Part shown: one piece after another, positions 37,961-48,773 of the stretch | Layout: every line of letters begins with the position of its first letter | Numbering within the stretch: the first letter of the stretch is position 1 | From: Astropecten irregularis | Taxonomy: Eukaryota > Echinodermata > Asteroidea > Paxillosida > Astropectinidae | Length of the DNA: 64,000 bases | Direction: 5' to 3' | NCBI GenBank assembly: GCA_963971285.1 | Contig: OZ020255.1 | Span: 2,666,001 to 2,730,000 of the forward strand | Translations under genes and position numbers: made by a program | Notes under the pieces: model-generated | What the model was told of the DNA's origin: nothing | Seen by the model: the letters and a program-made list of their open reading frames with translations, nothing else | Databases searched by the model: none

Positions 37961-39248
37961 ATTCTTTGACTTTATAAATTCCTTTCCTCTTGCTTCTTAT
38001 TTCATGTTTATTTATTTCCCTCTCACTCTGTGTTGCTTGGCTATTCATAGCCCTGCTTCATGAATATTCCTTATTTTGCCATGTGGAAAGGTAGGTGTAT
38101 ACATGTGTATATTGGTTGGGCTTTCCTTTTGTTATTTATTGTCAATGTGTAAATTGCTTTCCCCTGTAAGAAAGGTAAGTTACTGTATGTGGGAGCCTGC
38201 TGTGTGCTGGCCAAGTGTGTGTGGTCAAGGATGAACCACCAGAAATAGTTTGTTTGATTTACATGTGAATGTGTTATGTTAGTTTATATAGAGAAGTGTT
38301 GGGTGTGGTAAATTATCACTCTTATGCTGGTCTGGCAGAGACTCAGACCATGTGAAGCTGTGTGTTTGAGCTATGTAAAGCTGTGTGCTTGAGCTGTGTG
38401 CTTATGAAGTTTGTTCATGTATAAAATGTACTGAAGATGTAGACTACAGGGGTGGAAATTAACTTTATTTATCTCAGAAAATCTTGCACCCTGACTGAAT
38501 TCTAACAAGGCCTGTGTTGAGTGTTTAAGCACCAGTCTGCTTGCTATGGTCTATGCATGACCATGTGGCTTAAGTCAGTGAGCAGCCTGGCAGCAAAGAG
38601 GCAACACCTGTATATTGGCAAGAGCTGTAAATAGTACACAAAGACTGTCTCTCTATAAAGTTCTGCTCAAACCTAACTGGTGAGTTTTCATTTTTGTTCT
38701 CTTCAGGTTATAAATAAAGTCATGAGCAGGTATCTCTGAGATTAATTAAGAAGTTTAATTCATGACTCAGACTTAAGGGAATTCTTAAGGAAGTGCTGGG
38801 CAATAGATGATTGACTTTGAAATGTGGATTATTGAGTTTTGGCTTGTTGATATTAGATATTAATAGTTAATCATGGAGCTTTAATGATACCTTGTGTGTA
38901 CATAGAAAGGAGTCAAATATTGTTTTGTTTTGAGGCAAGCATTTGTTTCACTTGTGTAAAAGGTATTGAAGATTTTGTGACAATTAATGGTTAAGCATGT
39001 ACCTTTTCTGACTGGGCTGTTTTACCATAGACCTTATAAACTTATTTTTTGTGTAGCGAGAAACTAATCTTGCTTTGGCCATGAAGACCAGTTTTAAGGA
39101 ATTGGTTTAGCTACCTCCATGGTTTTTTCTTCTTTTCTTTTAAAAGGGAACTTCCGGATCTTCTGCAGGACATAAAATGCAGGGACATCAAGCGGATTGT
39201 CCACACTATCAAGGTTATCTTCACCATCAGCCTCATCAGATTTGAGAG
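37961..39248. other. Unassigned sequence upstream of the minisatellite locus
   Basis: No homology recognised. 'tgtgtgcttgagctgtgt'-type short repeats occur at 38350-38400. A possible intron end TTCTCTTCAG lies at 38706. Confidence 0.35.
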
Positions 39249-39665
39249 ATGATGAGTAAACATCAACCATCCAGGATTGGAGGTACATACAGGCAGGACC
39301 TGATGACTCAGTCTTTTTGGAGGGAAGAAATGGCACAGCACTCCCTCACTGGGGCCTGCTTGAACGCTTATCAGGACAAGGAAGCAAATCCCCAGCTCAA
39401 CAAAATAAAGATGGAGGAGATATCTGATGTATCATCAAGGGACAGGGCGAGCGAAACAAAGAAATGCCCCATGGTCAGGGTGGATACCAAAACACTTACA
39501 ATAGACTCGCTTCGACGGTTAGTGACAGCTGCCTGCAATTGCAAAGATGTCTATGGGTTTTGGCGAGACCCAAGCAACAACCAATCTGGTTGCCGAACAA
39601 CATTCCATTTCAGTCACCTAACTGGATATTGGCAGCATCTTCCAGGCTTAATGTCACACAATTGA
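39249..39665 (+). CDS. Hypothetical ORF, 138 aa, preceding the minisatellite
   Basis: ATG-initiated open frame (MMSKHQPSRIGGTYRQDLM...) with a mostly hydrophilic product that includes MVRVDTKTLTIDSLRRLVTA and a Cys/His-containing end. No family is recognised. It stops 49 bases before the minisatellite. It may be an exon or part of a retroelement; an open frame of this size could still be chance. Confidence 0.35.
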   Translation: MMSKHQPSRIGGTYRQDLMTQSFWREEMAQHSLTGACLNAYQDKEANPQLNKIKMEEISDVSSRDRASETKKCPMVRVDTKTLTIDSLRRLVTAACNCKDVYGFWRDPSNNQSGCRTTFHFSHLTGYWQHLPGLMSHN

Positions 39666-39713
39666 TGGCAATCTACAGTAGTTTTATTAGCTTTCAAAAC
39701 TTCCCTGACCCTG

Positions 39714-40945
39714 GACAACACAACCACCCTGGCCAGCCTGATAATGGCCCCCCTTAACATGACCGCCCTGGCCAACATGATGACCACCCTGGCCAGTCTG
39801 ACAGCCCTGATGACCAGCCTGACCACCCTGATAGCCAGCCTGACTGCCCTGGCCAACTTGATGACCGCCCTGGCTAGCCTGACTGCCCTGATAGCCAGCC
39901 TGACAGGCCCTGGCCAGTCTGACCACCCTGATGACCACCCTGACAGCCCTGGCCAGTCTGACCGCCCTGATGACCAGCCCGACAGCCCTGGCTAGTCTGA
40001 CAGCCCTGATGACCAGCCTGACCGCCCTGGCCAATATGATGACCACGCTGGCCAGTCTGACCGCCCTGATGGCCAGCCTAACCGCCCTGGCCAATATGAT
40101 GACCACCCTGGCCAGTCTGACCGCCCTGATGGCCAGCCTGACCGCCCTGGCCAATAAGATGACCACCCTGGCCAGTCTGACCGCACTGATTGCCAGCCTG
40201 ACCGCCCTGGCCAACTTGATGACCGCCCTGGCCAGCCTGACCGCCCTGATAGCCAGCCTGACAGCCCTGGCCAGTCTGACCGCCCTGATGACCAGCCTGA
40301 CAGCCCTGGCCAGTCTGACCGCCCTGATGACTAGCCTGACAGCCCTGGCCAGTCTGACCGCCCTGATGACCAGCCTGACAGCCCTGATGAGGGCCAGCCT
40401 GACAGCCCTGGCCAGTCTGACCGCCCTGATGATGACCAGCCTGACAGCCCTGGCCAGTCTGACTGCCCTGATGACCAGTCTGACAGCCCTGGCCAGCCTG
40501 ATCGACCGCCCTGATGACCAGCCTGACAGCCCTGGCCAGTCTGACTGCCCTGATGACCAGTCTGACAGCCCTGGCCAGTCTGATCGACCGCCCTGATGAC
40601 CAGCCTGACAGCCCTGGCCAGTCTGACTGCCCTGATGACCAGTCTGACAGCCCTGGCCAGTCTGATCGACCGCCCTGATGACCAGCCTGACAGCCCTGGC
40701 CAGTCTGACCGCCCTGATGATGACCAGCCTGACAGCCCTGGCCAGTCTGACTGCCCTGATGATGACCAGCCTGACAGCCCTGGCCAGCCTGACAGCCCTG
40801 ATGATGGCCAGCCTGACAGCCCTGGCCAGTCTGACCGCCCTGATGATGACCAGCCTGACAGCCCTGGCCAGTCTGACTGCCCTGATGACCAGTCTGACCG
40901 CCCTGATGATGGCCAGCCTGACCGCCCTGGCCAGCCTGGGATTCG
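39714..40945. repeat. 39-bp minisatellite, about 30 units, with 82-bp higher-order units
   Basis: The unit is ctgaccgccctgatgaccag plus cctgacagccctggccagt, i.e. 21 + 18 bp subunits. Variants carry +3 (gatgatgacc) or +4 (gatcgaccgcc) insertions; the +4 variant recurs exactly every 82 bp at 40500, 40582 and 40664. Two plus frames (LTALMTSLTALAS and DDQPDSPGQSDRP periods) and all minus frames are open over long stretches because the unit lacks stops there. Open reading is therefore not evidence of a protein. Confidence 0.95.
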
Positions 40946-41181
40946 CTCCCAGTCCGACTACATGTTTGTGCGACATCTTGAAGAATCTACAAGAACATCT
41001 ACAAGAAGCACAGAGACAGGTGGAGATTGCAGCAGAAAAGGCAAGGCAGAAGCATTTAACTACCCATGGTGTTCAAGGCGAGGACAACACAATGACTTCT
41101 GATGACCAGCCTGCTCCACCACCGCAGATTTGTTTATTCTTTTGTTGTCTTTGGAACATGGTTGTTTTTTTTATTTCTTAG
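40946..41181 (+). CDS. Possible coding tail after the minisatellite
   Basis: In the frame of the LTAL repeat a hydrophilic, helix-prone tail follows (LKNLQEHLQEAQRQVEIAAE, then DDQPAPPPQ) and stops at 41181. It looks protein-like, but +4 repeat variants break this frame upstream, so a continuous product through the array is unlikely unless spliced. Confidence 0.35.
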
Positions 41182-41881
41182 ATTTAAGAAGGTTATGTAA
41201 GATCATATTGTTCCTATTATTAGTAGCCTTGTCATTGTATTTCTAATATTGTCTTTTAATAGTTGTTTAGGTTTCATCATTCTTAATCATGTGTTTCTTT
41301 CCTGTATTTTTATCCAGATCATTTTATATACTGTCAAATTGTACTCTAGAGCAATCCACTATTAGTGCTGTGTTGCTATTGGGGTTTTAATTTTGTTTTT
41401 AATTTTTAGTTTCTTTTATTTTGGCTCTACATATTAAATAATCTTTTTTCATTTTTATTTATTTTTTGTTGTTGTGGTTTTTTTTTATTAATCCAACCTC
41501 GAAGGGTGTTGATCTCTGAAAGAATTTTTTATTGTGTGTTATTGTTGTTGTTGATTTTTTTAGGGGGAGGGAGAGTTAATAAAGAAACATTCATTTTTTG
41601 GTGGAACCTAAATTTCCTCTCTCTGTCCCAACTTCATTGAGCGTTTTGCGACTTATCAATAGAACCAGGAGCCTTCCCAAGATGATTTTTACTACATTGT
41701 ATTTTCCAGTGTTTTAGTCAGCGTTCAGACACTATGCAAACAATTCATATACAATGTAGTACAGAAATGATTCCTTCCCTGAAAGATAGGACCATTATAA
41801 TATGCACTTCACTCATTTACAAGGGATATCCTCTTTTCATATTACATGAATTCATTTCTTATGTAGAATAATACCTATTCA
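41182..41881. other. T-rich sequence, possible 3' UTRs of convergent genes
   Basis: Very T-rich on the plus strand. A plus-strand AATAAA lies at about 41578 after GGGGGAGGGAGAG. Minus-strand TTTATT (AATAAA) occurs repeatedly and could end METTL6. Confidence 0.4.
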
Positions 41882-42033
41882 TCAGCTTGATGGTGAGTTT
41901 GGTTTGATATATTTCCCCTGTACAAACACTCGTGGTACACACAATCCTTCCTTCTTGTTGACAGTTTCCCTCAGAACATACTCATTACTTGCGACTTCAT
42001 ATCCAGCATCTTTAAACAGCTTGCTCAAAAACT
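41882..42033 (-). CDS. METTL6: METTL6 terminal exon (tRNA N3-methylcytidine methyltransferase)
   Basis: METTL6 methylates C32 of serine tRNAs (m3C) using S-adenosylmethionine. This exon follows a TTTTATTCCAG acceptor (minus strand) and encodes about 50 C-terminal residues, including FLSKLFKDAGYEVASNEYVL and RETVNKKEGLCVPRVFVQ, then KPNSPSS and a TGA at 41884-41882. RETVNKKEGLCVPRVF is the diagnostic METTL6 C-terminus and separates it from METTL2 and METTL8. The SAM-binding domain must be encoded by upstream exons at higher coordinates; I could not find them in the transposon-rich 42-64 kb, so that intron is large or the rest lies outside the window. WDR12 converges on it. Confidence 0.88.
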
Positions 42034-42039
42034 CTGGAA

Positions 42040-42610
42040 TAAAATATTATGAATACAGGTAATTAATGATGGTACCAAATATATGCACATAAAGTTATGG
42101 CAATGTTGCATTCCCCTTTTCACACTAGGCTGTTAATGTAGACTGTGTAACTGTCACCCTGGTCATTCTTTCTACATGTACAGTACATTAAAGACCAAGA
42201 ACAGGTGCCAATCAACTTAAAACACAGCAACACAAAAACACACATGAAGCAAACAATAGTCCTTCTTGTTGGTTATTTCTTGTAATATAGTCAAGGGAAG
42301 TTTGTATGCATACACGTAAGCAGGTATCAACAAAAAAGAGAAATCCCCATCAACTAAGACAGGCTAAACAAACATGTAGAGTAGGTAGTCAGTTGGGTCA
42401 GACCTCTGTATTTTGTGCTGCAACTCTAACAGATTATCATTGTGCAAGAGACCACTACAGACACCTACATGTACATTGTTCAATGTACTGGCTTTTTTTA
42501 TTGTGTTCAAAGTGTGGAAAAATAAATCCATATTCTCGCAACAAACAACCCTGACTGTTTCATGCGTCGTAGAAAGGCCAGTACTTGATTCTGCACAGGC
42601 GGAGAGAAGA
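42040..42610. other. Unassigned sequence, probable METTL6 intron
   Basis: No element borders were recognised. Confidence 0.35.
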
Positions 42611-43290
42611 TGGAGGAGCTTTAGGAGCAATTGAAGGTACATGTACTAGCCAATCGGCTGGCAGAGATGGAGAAGAATGTGGGAGACACTGCAAGCAAGA
42701 AGGCAGTGATACTCATAGTTCCGAGGGAGCGTGGGACGAAGCTCGCTGGCAGCCCTAAGAGCAAACCAGACCCAAAAGGCACGGAGTGGGCAGAAGACAT
42801 GCGCCACCTCATCAAGGACCTGTCTGATACCGTGGGAGCACAACTGGTGATCGATCACCTCACTGCCCGTGCACGTGATAAGGTACGTTTATGCCCGCCA
42901 TCAGAAAGAAGCAATCCGTAGAGTATCATAGCACACGTGTTGAAGGCTTACACATGCCACGAGACCCCATCCACCAAATGGAAGGAGTTTTACGCAAGAA
43001 GGCAGCATGGAGGTGAAACCCTACAGGAGTTTTCCCTGCAACTGCTGAAGCGTACCAACCAATGCTCCTCTTCTTCAAGACAAGGATGCGATCTTATGTG
43101 ATAAGTTTGCTGCAGGTTTGGCAGACCCATCTTTGAGGAGGGAGATTCACCGATACATCCTGGAGAAATCTCCCATACAATTCACGGTTCTGCGCAACAC
43201 TGTCCTTTCGTGGGAAAGCAGCCCAGATCTTCAGGCAGCAGAGACCAGGGCAGCTACTGCGCAACATATTAATGAAGAGCTACAAGGCTA
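42611..43290 (+). pseudogene. Retrotransposon Gag-like remnant 1
   Basis: The frames, broken by stops at about 42920 and a shift near 43060, give VIDHLTARARDKVRL, then STKWKEFYARRQHGGETLQEF, then DKFAAGLADPSLRREIHRYI and FTVLRNTVLSWES. The order (array-forming helices, 'FY.R.Q..GE.LQEFS', 'F..GL.D..LRREI') is that of invertebrate Gag capsid domains. No zinc knuckle, protease or Pol follows. Confidence 0.7.
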
Positions 43291-43799
43291 ATGTAGTCAA
43301 TTCACAGCAATGCATCTTAGAAGAGATTCAAGATGAAGGTATTGAAGAGATTGGGTACAAACAATGGGTATCAACAGACAGATCAACATTACAGACAATG
43401 ACTGCTGGGTTCGATACATTCACTGATCAGTTTGAGGAAAAGCTCCACAAATTCAAGGGCCATGAATCTACCGCTGACCAACAAGGGAAGTTTCTGAATC
43501 ATCTGAACTAAGAATATGCTTTTGTTGCCATTGATTGTGGCAGAAATGCACCGCCGACAATCACAGCATGGCAGCAATGGAAGAAATACTAGTGTGCACA
43601 CAAAGGCATTACAGGCGCATCAGAATGGAACGGAGGGCATGGTTAGGTGAACAACAGACCACCATTTGTCTGCTTATGCTGGCAATAGCATTGGTCGAAC
43701 GGAGCAGAAGATTTAATGCCTCATCTGAATGAAACCAAGAACCACAGCAATATGGGACAAATGGTTAGAAACCTGAACAACGAGTGAAAAGACCACATT
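43291..43799. other. Degraded coding-like sequence
   Basis: Short open frames continue from the Gag remnant (EEIQDEGIEEIGYKQWVST and following), but no family is recognised. Confidence 0.3.
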
Positions 43800-44272
43800 A
43801 GAATAAAGAGGGACACGTTCCAGTACAACTGAATCCAGTTACAATAAAAAAACGCAAGCTTCTGGCAATGTATCCCAGTGGAAAAGCAAGTTGCCATTGC
43901 TCTATGGAGAATGGCAACAAATGCTGAATTCAGGACAATCGGAATGATATTTGGTGTAGCCCGAGCAACAGCTTGTGTAATTGTCCACCAGGTTACCAAA
44001 GCCATTGTTTCTCTACAACAACAATTCTTGAAATTTCCAAGAGGAGAGGACCTCAGGGAAACAATTCGAGGATATGAATTGAGATGGGATTTCCTCAAGT
44101 TGCTGGGTTCATCGATGGGTCATACATACTCATCATTGCCCCAACAGAACATGCTACTGACTACTTCAACCAGAAGGGGCATCACAGCATTGTTCTTCAG
44201 GCCATAGTTGACTACAAGTACAAGCAAAGAAAGATAATCAGCACCTTTGATGGAAAGCCAGGGAATATTTAG
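43800..44272 (+). pseudogene. PIF/Harbinger (HARBI1-like) transposase remnant
   Basis: The DDE nuclease N-terminal half is recognisable: VEKQVAIALWRMATNAEFRT, IGMIFGVARATACVIVHQVT, GEDLRETIRGYELRW, then in the next frame GFPQVAGFIDGSYILIIAPT, the first catalytic Asp in 'IDGS', and NQKGHHSIVLQAIVDYKY. A one-base shift lies at about 44090 and stops precede 43870. The second Asp and the Glu are missing. HARBI1-type elements could have mobilised the GGGCC-ended MITEs of this window. Confidence 0.85.
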
Positions 44273-44763
44273 GATTTCATAACAAGCATTAAAAATGCGG
44301 AAGACCAACGGGGGTCCATTAGTGGTTTCCAGGATTCTCTTACATGCTAATTTTGACCTATACTGACATCCGATAGATATACTGACATCCAATAAAGTGA
44401 TTCGCATGCGAGGCATGCGGGAGCAAGGGATTATGGGGCAATTTTATACACGAGGAAGCCCATATGTTCCGATACCGTCTTTTACGGAACGAAACTAAGA
44501 AAATCATCTGAAAAGGCTAGAAAATCTGACAGTGTACTCCTAAAAATTGTGTTACAACCGAGAAAGTTGTTATTATCGGAAACCAATACCAATTGGACAT
44601 CATAATCTCAGGATTTTGTGTGAAACTTGTGGATCTGTGACTGCAATGTGAGCAGGTCGATGTGAGTGTACTTCCCAATATTGACAGTGTGTGCAACGCA
44701 ATTTATGAACGTAAAAGCTTTCGTGTTTGAGTAAGGACATAACATTGATATGGGCTATGATTT
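44273..44763. other. Unassigned sequence
   Basis: A short direct repeat 'atactgacatcc.ata' occurs at 44360 and 44379. Nothing else is recognised. Confidence 0.35.
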
Positions 44764-45090
44764 TTGAACACCACACCATTCCTACTAGACTACTTCCGCT
44801 CTGGGCCAAAGTCTGCAGTGAAAGTATTGTTGGGAAAGAAGGTGGGTGTAGAAGAGATCCTGGGATTCCTAGAACAATCAAATTTTGACAAGCTTGCTGT
44901 CAGGAAGCTCCAATGTCTGTTCCAGAGTCCTGCAAAGGCGGTGCGAGAGTTTGACTATGAGAAGAGGTTCTTGAGGTTGACACAATGGGAATCAAAACTC
45001 TTCTCGTGCCCTACAAACTTGGCTCTCTAGAACAGTTCATCGAGGGGCTTGACAACACCTGTGTACATGGTGTAAAGATTTTTGGTGGCA
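44764..45090 (+). pseudogene. Gag-like remnant 2
   Basis: Encodes FLLDYFRSGPKSAVKVLLGK, VEEILGFLEQSNFDKLAVRK, YEKRFLRLTQWESKLFSCP and, after a frame slip near 45020, LEQFIEGLDNTCV. It aligns by eye to the remnant at 56930-57350 over its full length. Both resemble PNMA/ARC-type domesticated-style Gag capsids. Truncated at both ends. Confidence 0.65.
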
Positions 45091-45429
45091 GTGGCTGCAA
45101 GAAGTGAATGTTGAGATTCAGAGGATGTACTCCATGTACGGACATTTATTGTCACCCAAGTTTGGAATTACTCGGACATTCTTGGTTTATTTCCTCAATT
45201 TGTTGACATTTGGAAGCGTCAGTGCAGTTGAAAATCAGTGATCATAACTTTACTTACTCTCTACTTCTTTTAGTACCCAACTTATCATATTTAACTGTTT
45301 AAATTGTGCATGTACTGTATTGTAGTTTACTTATAAGTGTTTTTTCCGTTTCATTAAATTACAGATTGTTATCTCAATCTCAGCAACAAGAACACCACAA
45401 TAGAGTCAAGTGACTAAGAGTTTTGTGCG
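45091..45429. other. Unassigned sequence 5' of the LINE
   Basis: AT-rich, no features. The left border of the LINE lies near 45430. Confidence 0.35.
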
Positions 45430-48400
45430 TGCATATTAATTAACACTGGGTTGCAAATAACAACATTTGGACACATTTATAGAGACATTAGAGACCATAC
45501 TCCCACACACCAAAGGAATGAAAGTCGCTTGTTGGAACATCAGAACAATGCTTGACAAGTCAGATAGCAACCGACCAGAACGCCGTTCGGCACTCATTGC
45601 TCGTGAACTAGCACGCCTGAGCATCGACATAGCAGCTCTCAGTGAGGTACGGTTTCCCGAGGAGGGCAGTCTCCAGGAGCGTGGCGCTGGCTACACCCTC
45701 TTCTGGTCGGGAAGGGCTGCGAAGGAAAGGCGCCAGTCTGGTGTCGGTTTCATGGTAAGGACCCCCATCGCCTCCAAGCTGAAAACACTGCCGACTGGAC
45801 ACTCTGACCGCATCATTTCCATGCGCCTCCCACTCGACTCCCACCATCACCTCACGGTCTTCAGTGTCTACTCCCCGACTCTCCTAGCAGACCCTGCAGA
45901 GAAGGACAAGTTCTACTCTGACCTGCGCAGGCTCCTGCAGAGCACCCCCTCCGAGGACAAGGTCCTGATCCTCGGTGACTTCAATGCCAGTGTGGGCCGT
46001 GACTCTGAAGCCTGGAAAGGTGTCCTCGGCGGACATGGAGTCGGAAATTGCAACGACAACGGGCGCTTGCTACTAGAGTTCTGTACTGAGCAGCAGTTCG
46101 TCATCACTAACACCATCTTCCAACAACAAAACAGCCGGAAAAACACCTGGATGCACCCACGATCAAAACACTGGCACCTCCTTGACTATGTGCTTGTGCG
46201 CCAGCGGGACCGAGCCGACGTCCTCCACACGAGAGTGATGCCGAGCGCCGAGTGTCAAACGGACCATCGCCTGGTCCGTTGCACACTCCAGCTACGCTTC
46301 AAGCCCAAGGCAAGGAAGAAGGATGGACCCAGCAGGCGGAAGTTCCAGACTGGCTGGCTGGCAGACCCTGTAAGGAGGGAAAAGTTTCAGTCCAGCCTTC
46401 AATCACGTCTCAACAGTCCTGTCAACAGCTCTGAACCCTCTCCGGTCGCACTCTGGGAACAGCTTAAGTCTGCCATCCTACAGACATCTGAAGAGGTCCT
46501 GGGTTTTGTAAAAAAGAAGAACAAGGACTGGTTTGATGAAAATGACGCCCATATCCAGGAGCTCCTCGCAAGAAAGCGGTCTTTACACCAAGCTCACCTA
46601 GCTCGACCGTCATGCCCAGAGAAAAAAGCAGCATTCCGCCGCGCATGTAGCAGCCTACAGCGCAAGCTCCGGGAGATGCAGAACGACTGGTGGTCCGACT
46701 TGGCAAAATCTATCCAGATGCGTGCCGACCTTGGCGACTACAGAGGCTTCTACGAGGCCCTCAAGGCGGTGTACGGACCCAGCCACCAGGTCCAAAGTCC
46801 CCTGCGCAGCTCTGACGGTCAGTCCCTCCTCACCGACAGGGCCGGCATCCTCAACCGCTGGTCAGAGCACTTCCAGGCTCTCTTCAGCACCAACCGCCAG
46901 GTCCAGGATGTTGCGATCAACCGCATTCCCCAGAAACCAGTGAGAAAGGAGCTGGACGAGCCCCCCACCCTCGTGGAGACCACTAAAGCCATCCAACAGC
47001 TGAAGAGTGGAAAGGCAGCAGGCGTGGACAGTATTCCCCCTGAGATCTGGAAAAATGGAGGACCTGCATTGCATTTGAAACTCCACGAGCTCTTCCTGTG
47101 CTGCTGGAAGCAAGGCAAGTTACCTCAAGACCTCCGCGACGCAGTCGTCATTACTCTGTACAAAAACAAGGGAGTGAAGTCCGACTGCTCAAATTACAGG
47201 GGGATCACCCTACTCTCCATCGCAGGCAAGATCCTTGCACGTGTACTCCTGAACAGACTCATTCCAACGATTGCCGAAGACCACCTCCCAGAGAGCCAGT
47301 GCGGCTTTCGTACAAACAGGGGCACAACCGACATGGTATTTGTCCTCAGGCAACTGCAGGAAAAGTGCCGTGAACAGAACAAGGGTCTCTACGCTACCTT
47401 CATTGACCTTACTAAAGCATTTGACTCTGTGAGTAGGACAGGCTTGTGGGTGATACTGGAGCGGCTTGGATGTCCTCCCAAGTTCCTGGCTATGGTGACG
47501 CAGCTGCATGAGGATCAGCGTGGACGGATTAGAGTCAATGGCGATCTGTCGGAACCCTTCTCCATCAAGAATGGCGTGAAGCAGGGCTGCGTCCTGGCCC
47601 CGACCCTCTTCAGCATCTTCTTCAGCTCGATGCTCAAGGAAGCCACTGAAGACTTTGATGATGAGGACGGTGTCTACATCAGGTATCGCCTGGACGGCAA
47701 CCTCTTCAACCTCAGACGCCTGCAGTCCCACACTAAGACATTCGAACAGCTGATCCTGGACCTGCTGTTTGCCGACGACGCTGCTCTTGTTGCCCACTCG
47801 GAGAGAGCCCTCCAGCGCATCACGTCTTGCTTCGCTCAAGCTTCCAAGCTCTTCGGGCTGGAGGTGAGTCTGAAGAAGACTGAGGTTCTCCATCAGCCTG
47901 CTCCCCGTGAAGCCTACAGCGCCCCCCATATCACCATCGGCAACACAGATCTGAAATCGGTGGAGCAGTTCACTTATCTTGGCTGCACCATTTCTGCTGA
48001 TGTTTGTATAAACAAGGAGGTCGACAACAGGCTGGCAAAAGCAAACAGCGCCTTCGGAAGACTCTACAAGTGGGTGTGGAACAACAAACACCTCAAGACC
48101 GACACCAAGATCAGTGTGTACAAGTCAGTTGTGCTTACCACCCTCCTGTACGGCTCTGAAGCCTGGGTGCCCTACAGCAGTCACACCCGTCTCTTGGAGC
48201 GTTTCCACCAGCGATGCCTGCGTACCATTCTCAAGATCCATTGGACTGACCATGTCACGAACACTGAGGTCCTAGAGCAGGCTGGAGCCACCAGCATTGA
48301 AGCCACACTACTGAAGTGCCAGTTGCGCTGGGCTGGACACGTCGCCAGGATGGAAGACCACCGCCTTCCAAAGATCATCATGTTTGGCGAACTTTCAAGC

Positions 48401-48772
48401 GGTCACCGGGACAGGGGCGCCCCAAAGAAGCGCTACAAAGACTGCCTCAAGAAGTCCCTCAAAGCCTGCGGCTTTGACCCGAAGGAGTGGACATCCCTAG
48501 CAGCAGATCGAGTGAAGTGGCGTCACGCTGTCAGCAAGGCCGTCTCATCCTTCGAGGAGACCCGCAAAACACAACTAGCTGAAAGGAGACTAAGGAGGAA
48601 AGACAGAGCGGCCAAGCCTCCAGACCCTGGACAGGCATTCTCCTGTCGTCACTGCAGCCGGGTCTGCCGTGCTCGTATTGGTCTTGTGAGCCATGAGAGG
48701 GCATGTAAGGGCCAGAGTCGTGGGCAAACTTCATAGTTCTTCGTTCGCGAAGTAAAGCCATGATGATGAGAG
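45430..48772 (+). mobile_element. Near-complete non-LTR retrotransposon (LINE) with endonuclease and RT
   Basis: A short 5' leader, one long open frame and a 50-bp 3' UTR ending in an ATGATGATGAGA tail. The microsatellite-like tail instead of poly(A), a single ORF with AP endonuclease, RT and C-terminal zinc finger, fit an RTE-like or related clade. The 5' border is uncertain and target duplications were not identified. Confidence 0.85.
45518..48736 (+). CDS. LINE endonuclease-reverse transcriptase, 1072 aa, intact
   Basis: Starting at the ATG at 45518 (MKVACWNIRTM), residues 1-255 form an AP-type endonuclease: WNIRT, SEVRFPEEG, YSPT, LGDFNASVG and TDHRLV. RT occupies about 475-790 with GKAAGVDSIPPEIWK, NYRGITLLSIAGKILARVL, FIDLTKAFDSV, GVKQGCVLAPTLFSIFF and the catalytic LLFADDAAL at about 748. 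Downstream come YLGCTISAD, the SLLYGSEAW-like LLYGSEAWV and the RWAGHVARMEDHRLPK region. A C2H2-type finger (CRHCSRVCRARIGLVSHERAC) ends the protein. The open frame extends 17 codons upstream without an ATG. There are no stops or shifts, so it may be recently active. Similar proteins are often mislabelled 'craniofacial development protein 2-like'. Confidence 0.93.
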   Translation: MKVACWNIRTMLDKSDSNRPERRSALIARELARLSIDIAALSEVRFPEEGSLQERGAGYTLFWSGRAAKERRQSGVGFMVRTPIASKLKTLPTGHSDRIISMRLPLDSHHHLTVFSVYSPTLLADPAEKDKFYSDLRRLLQSTPSEDKVLILGDFNASVGRDSEAWKGVLGGHGVGNCNDNGRLLLEFCTEQQFVITNTIFQQQNSRKNTWMHPRSKHWHLLDYVLVRQRDRADVLHTRVMPSAECQTDHRLVRCTLQLRFKPKARKKDGPSRRKFQTGWLADPVRREKFQSSLQSRLNSPVNSSEPSPVALWEQLKSAILQTSEEVLGFVKKKNKDWFDENDAHIQELLARKRSLHQAHLARPSCPEKKAAFRRACSSLQRKLREMQNDWWSDLAKSIQMRADLGDYRGFYEALKAVYGPSHQVQSPLRSSDGQSLLTDRAGILNRWSEHFQALFSTNRQVQDVAINRIPQKPVRKELDEPPTLVETTKAIQQLKSGKAAGVDSIPPEIWKNGGPALHLKLHELFLCCWKQGKLPQDLRDAVVITLYKNKGVKSDCSNYRGITLLSIAGKILARVLLNRLIPTIAEDHLPESQCGFRTNRGTTDMVFVLRQLQEKCREQNKGLYATFIDLTKAFDSVSRTGLWVILERLGCPPKFLAMVTQLHEDQRGRIRVNGDLSEPFSIKNGVKQGCVLAPTLFSIFFSSMLKEATEDFDDEDGVYIRYRLDGNLFNLRRLQSHTKTFEQLILDLLFADDAALVAHSERALQRITSCFAQASKLFGLEVSLKKTEVLHQPAPREAYSAPHITIGNTDLKSVEQFTYLGCTISADVCINKEVDNRLAKANSAFGRLYKWVWNNKHLKTDTKISVYKSVVLTTLLYGSEAWVPYSSHTRLLERFHQRCLRTILKIHWTDHVTNTEVLEQAGATSIEATLLKCQLRWAGHVARMEDHRLPKIIMFGELSSGHRDRGAPKKRYKDCLKKSLKACGFDPKEWTSLAADRVKWRHAVSKAVSSFEETRKTQLAERRLRRKDRAAKPPDPGQAFSCRHCSRVCRARIGLVSHERACKGQSRGQTS

Positions 48773-48773
48773 C

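Noticed and set aside
39687..40976. 429-residue minus-strand protein
   Set aside because: It is a by-product of a stop-free 39-bp repeat; it changes amino-acid period where indel variants shift the frame and has no non-repeat domain.
47210..48091. 293-codon minus-strand ORF over the LINE
   Set aside because: Antisense shadow of the RT frame; no conserved motif and strong plus-strand coding signature.
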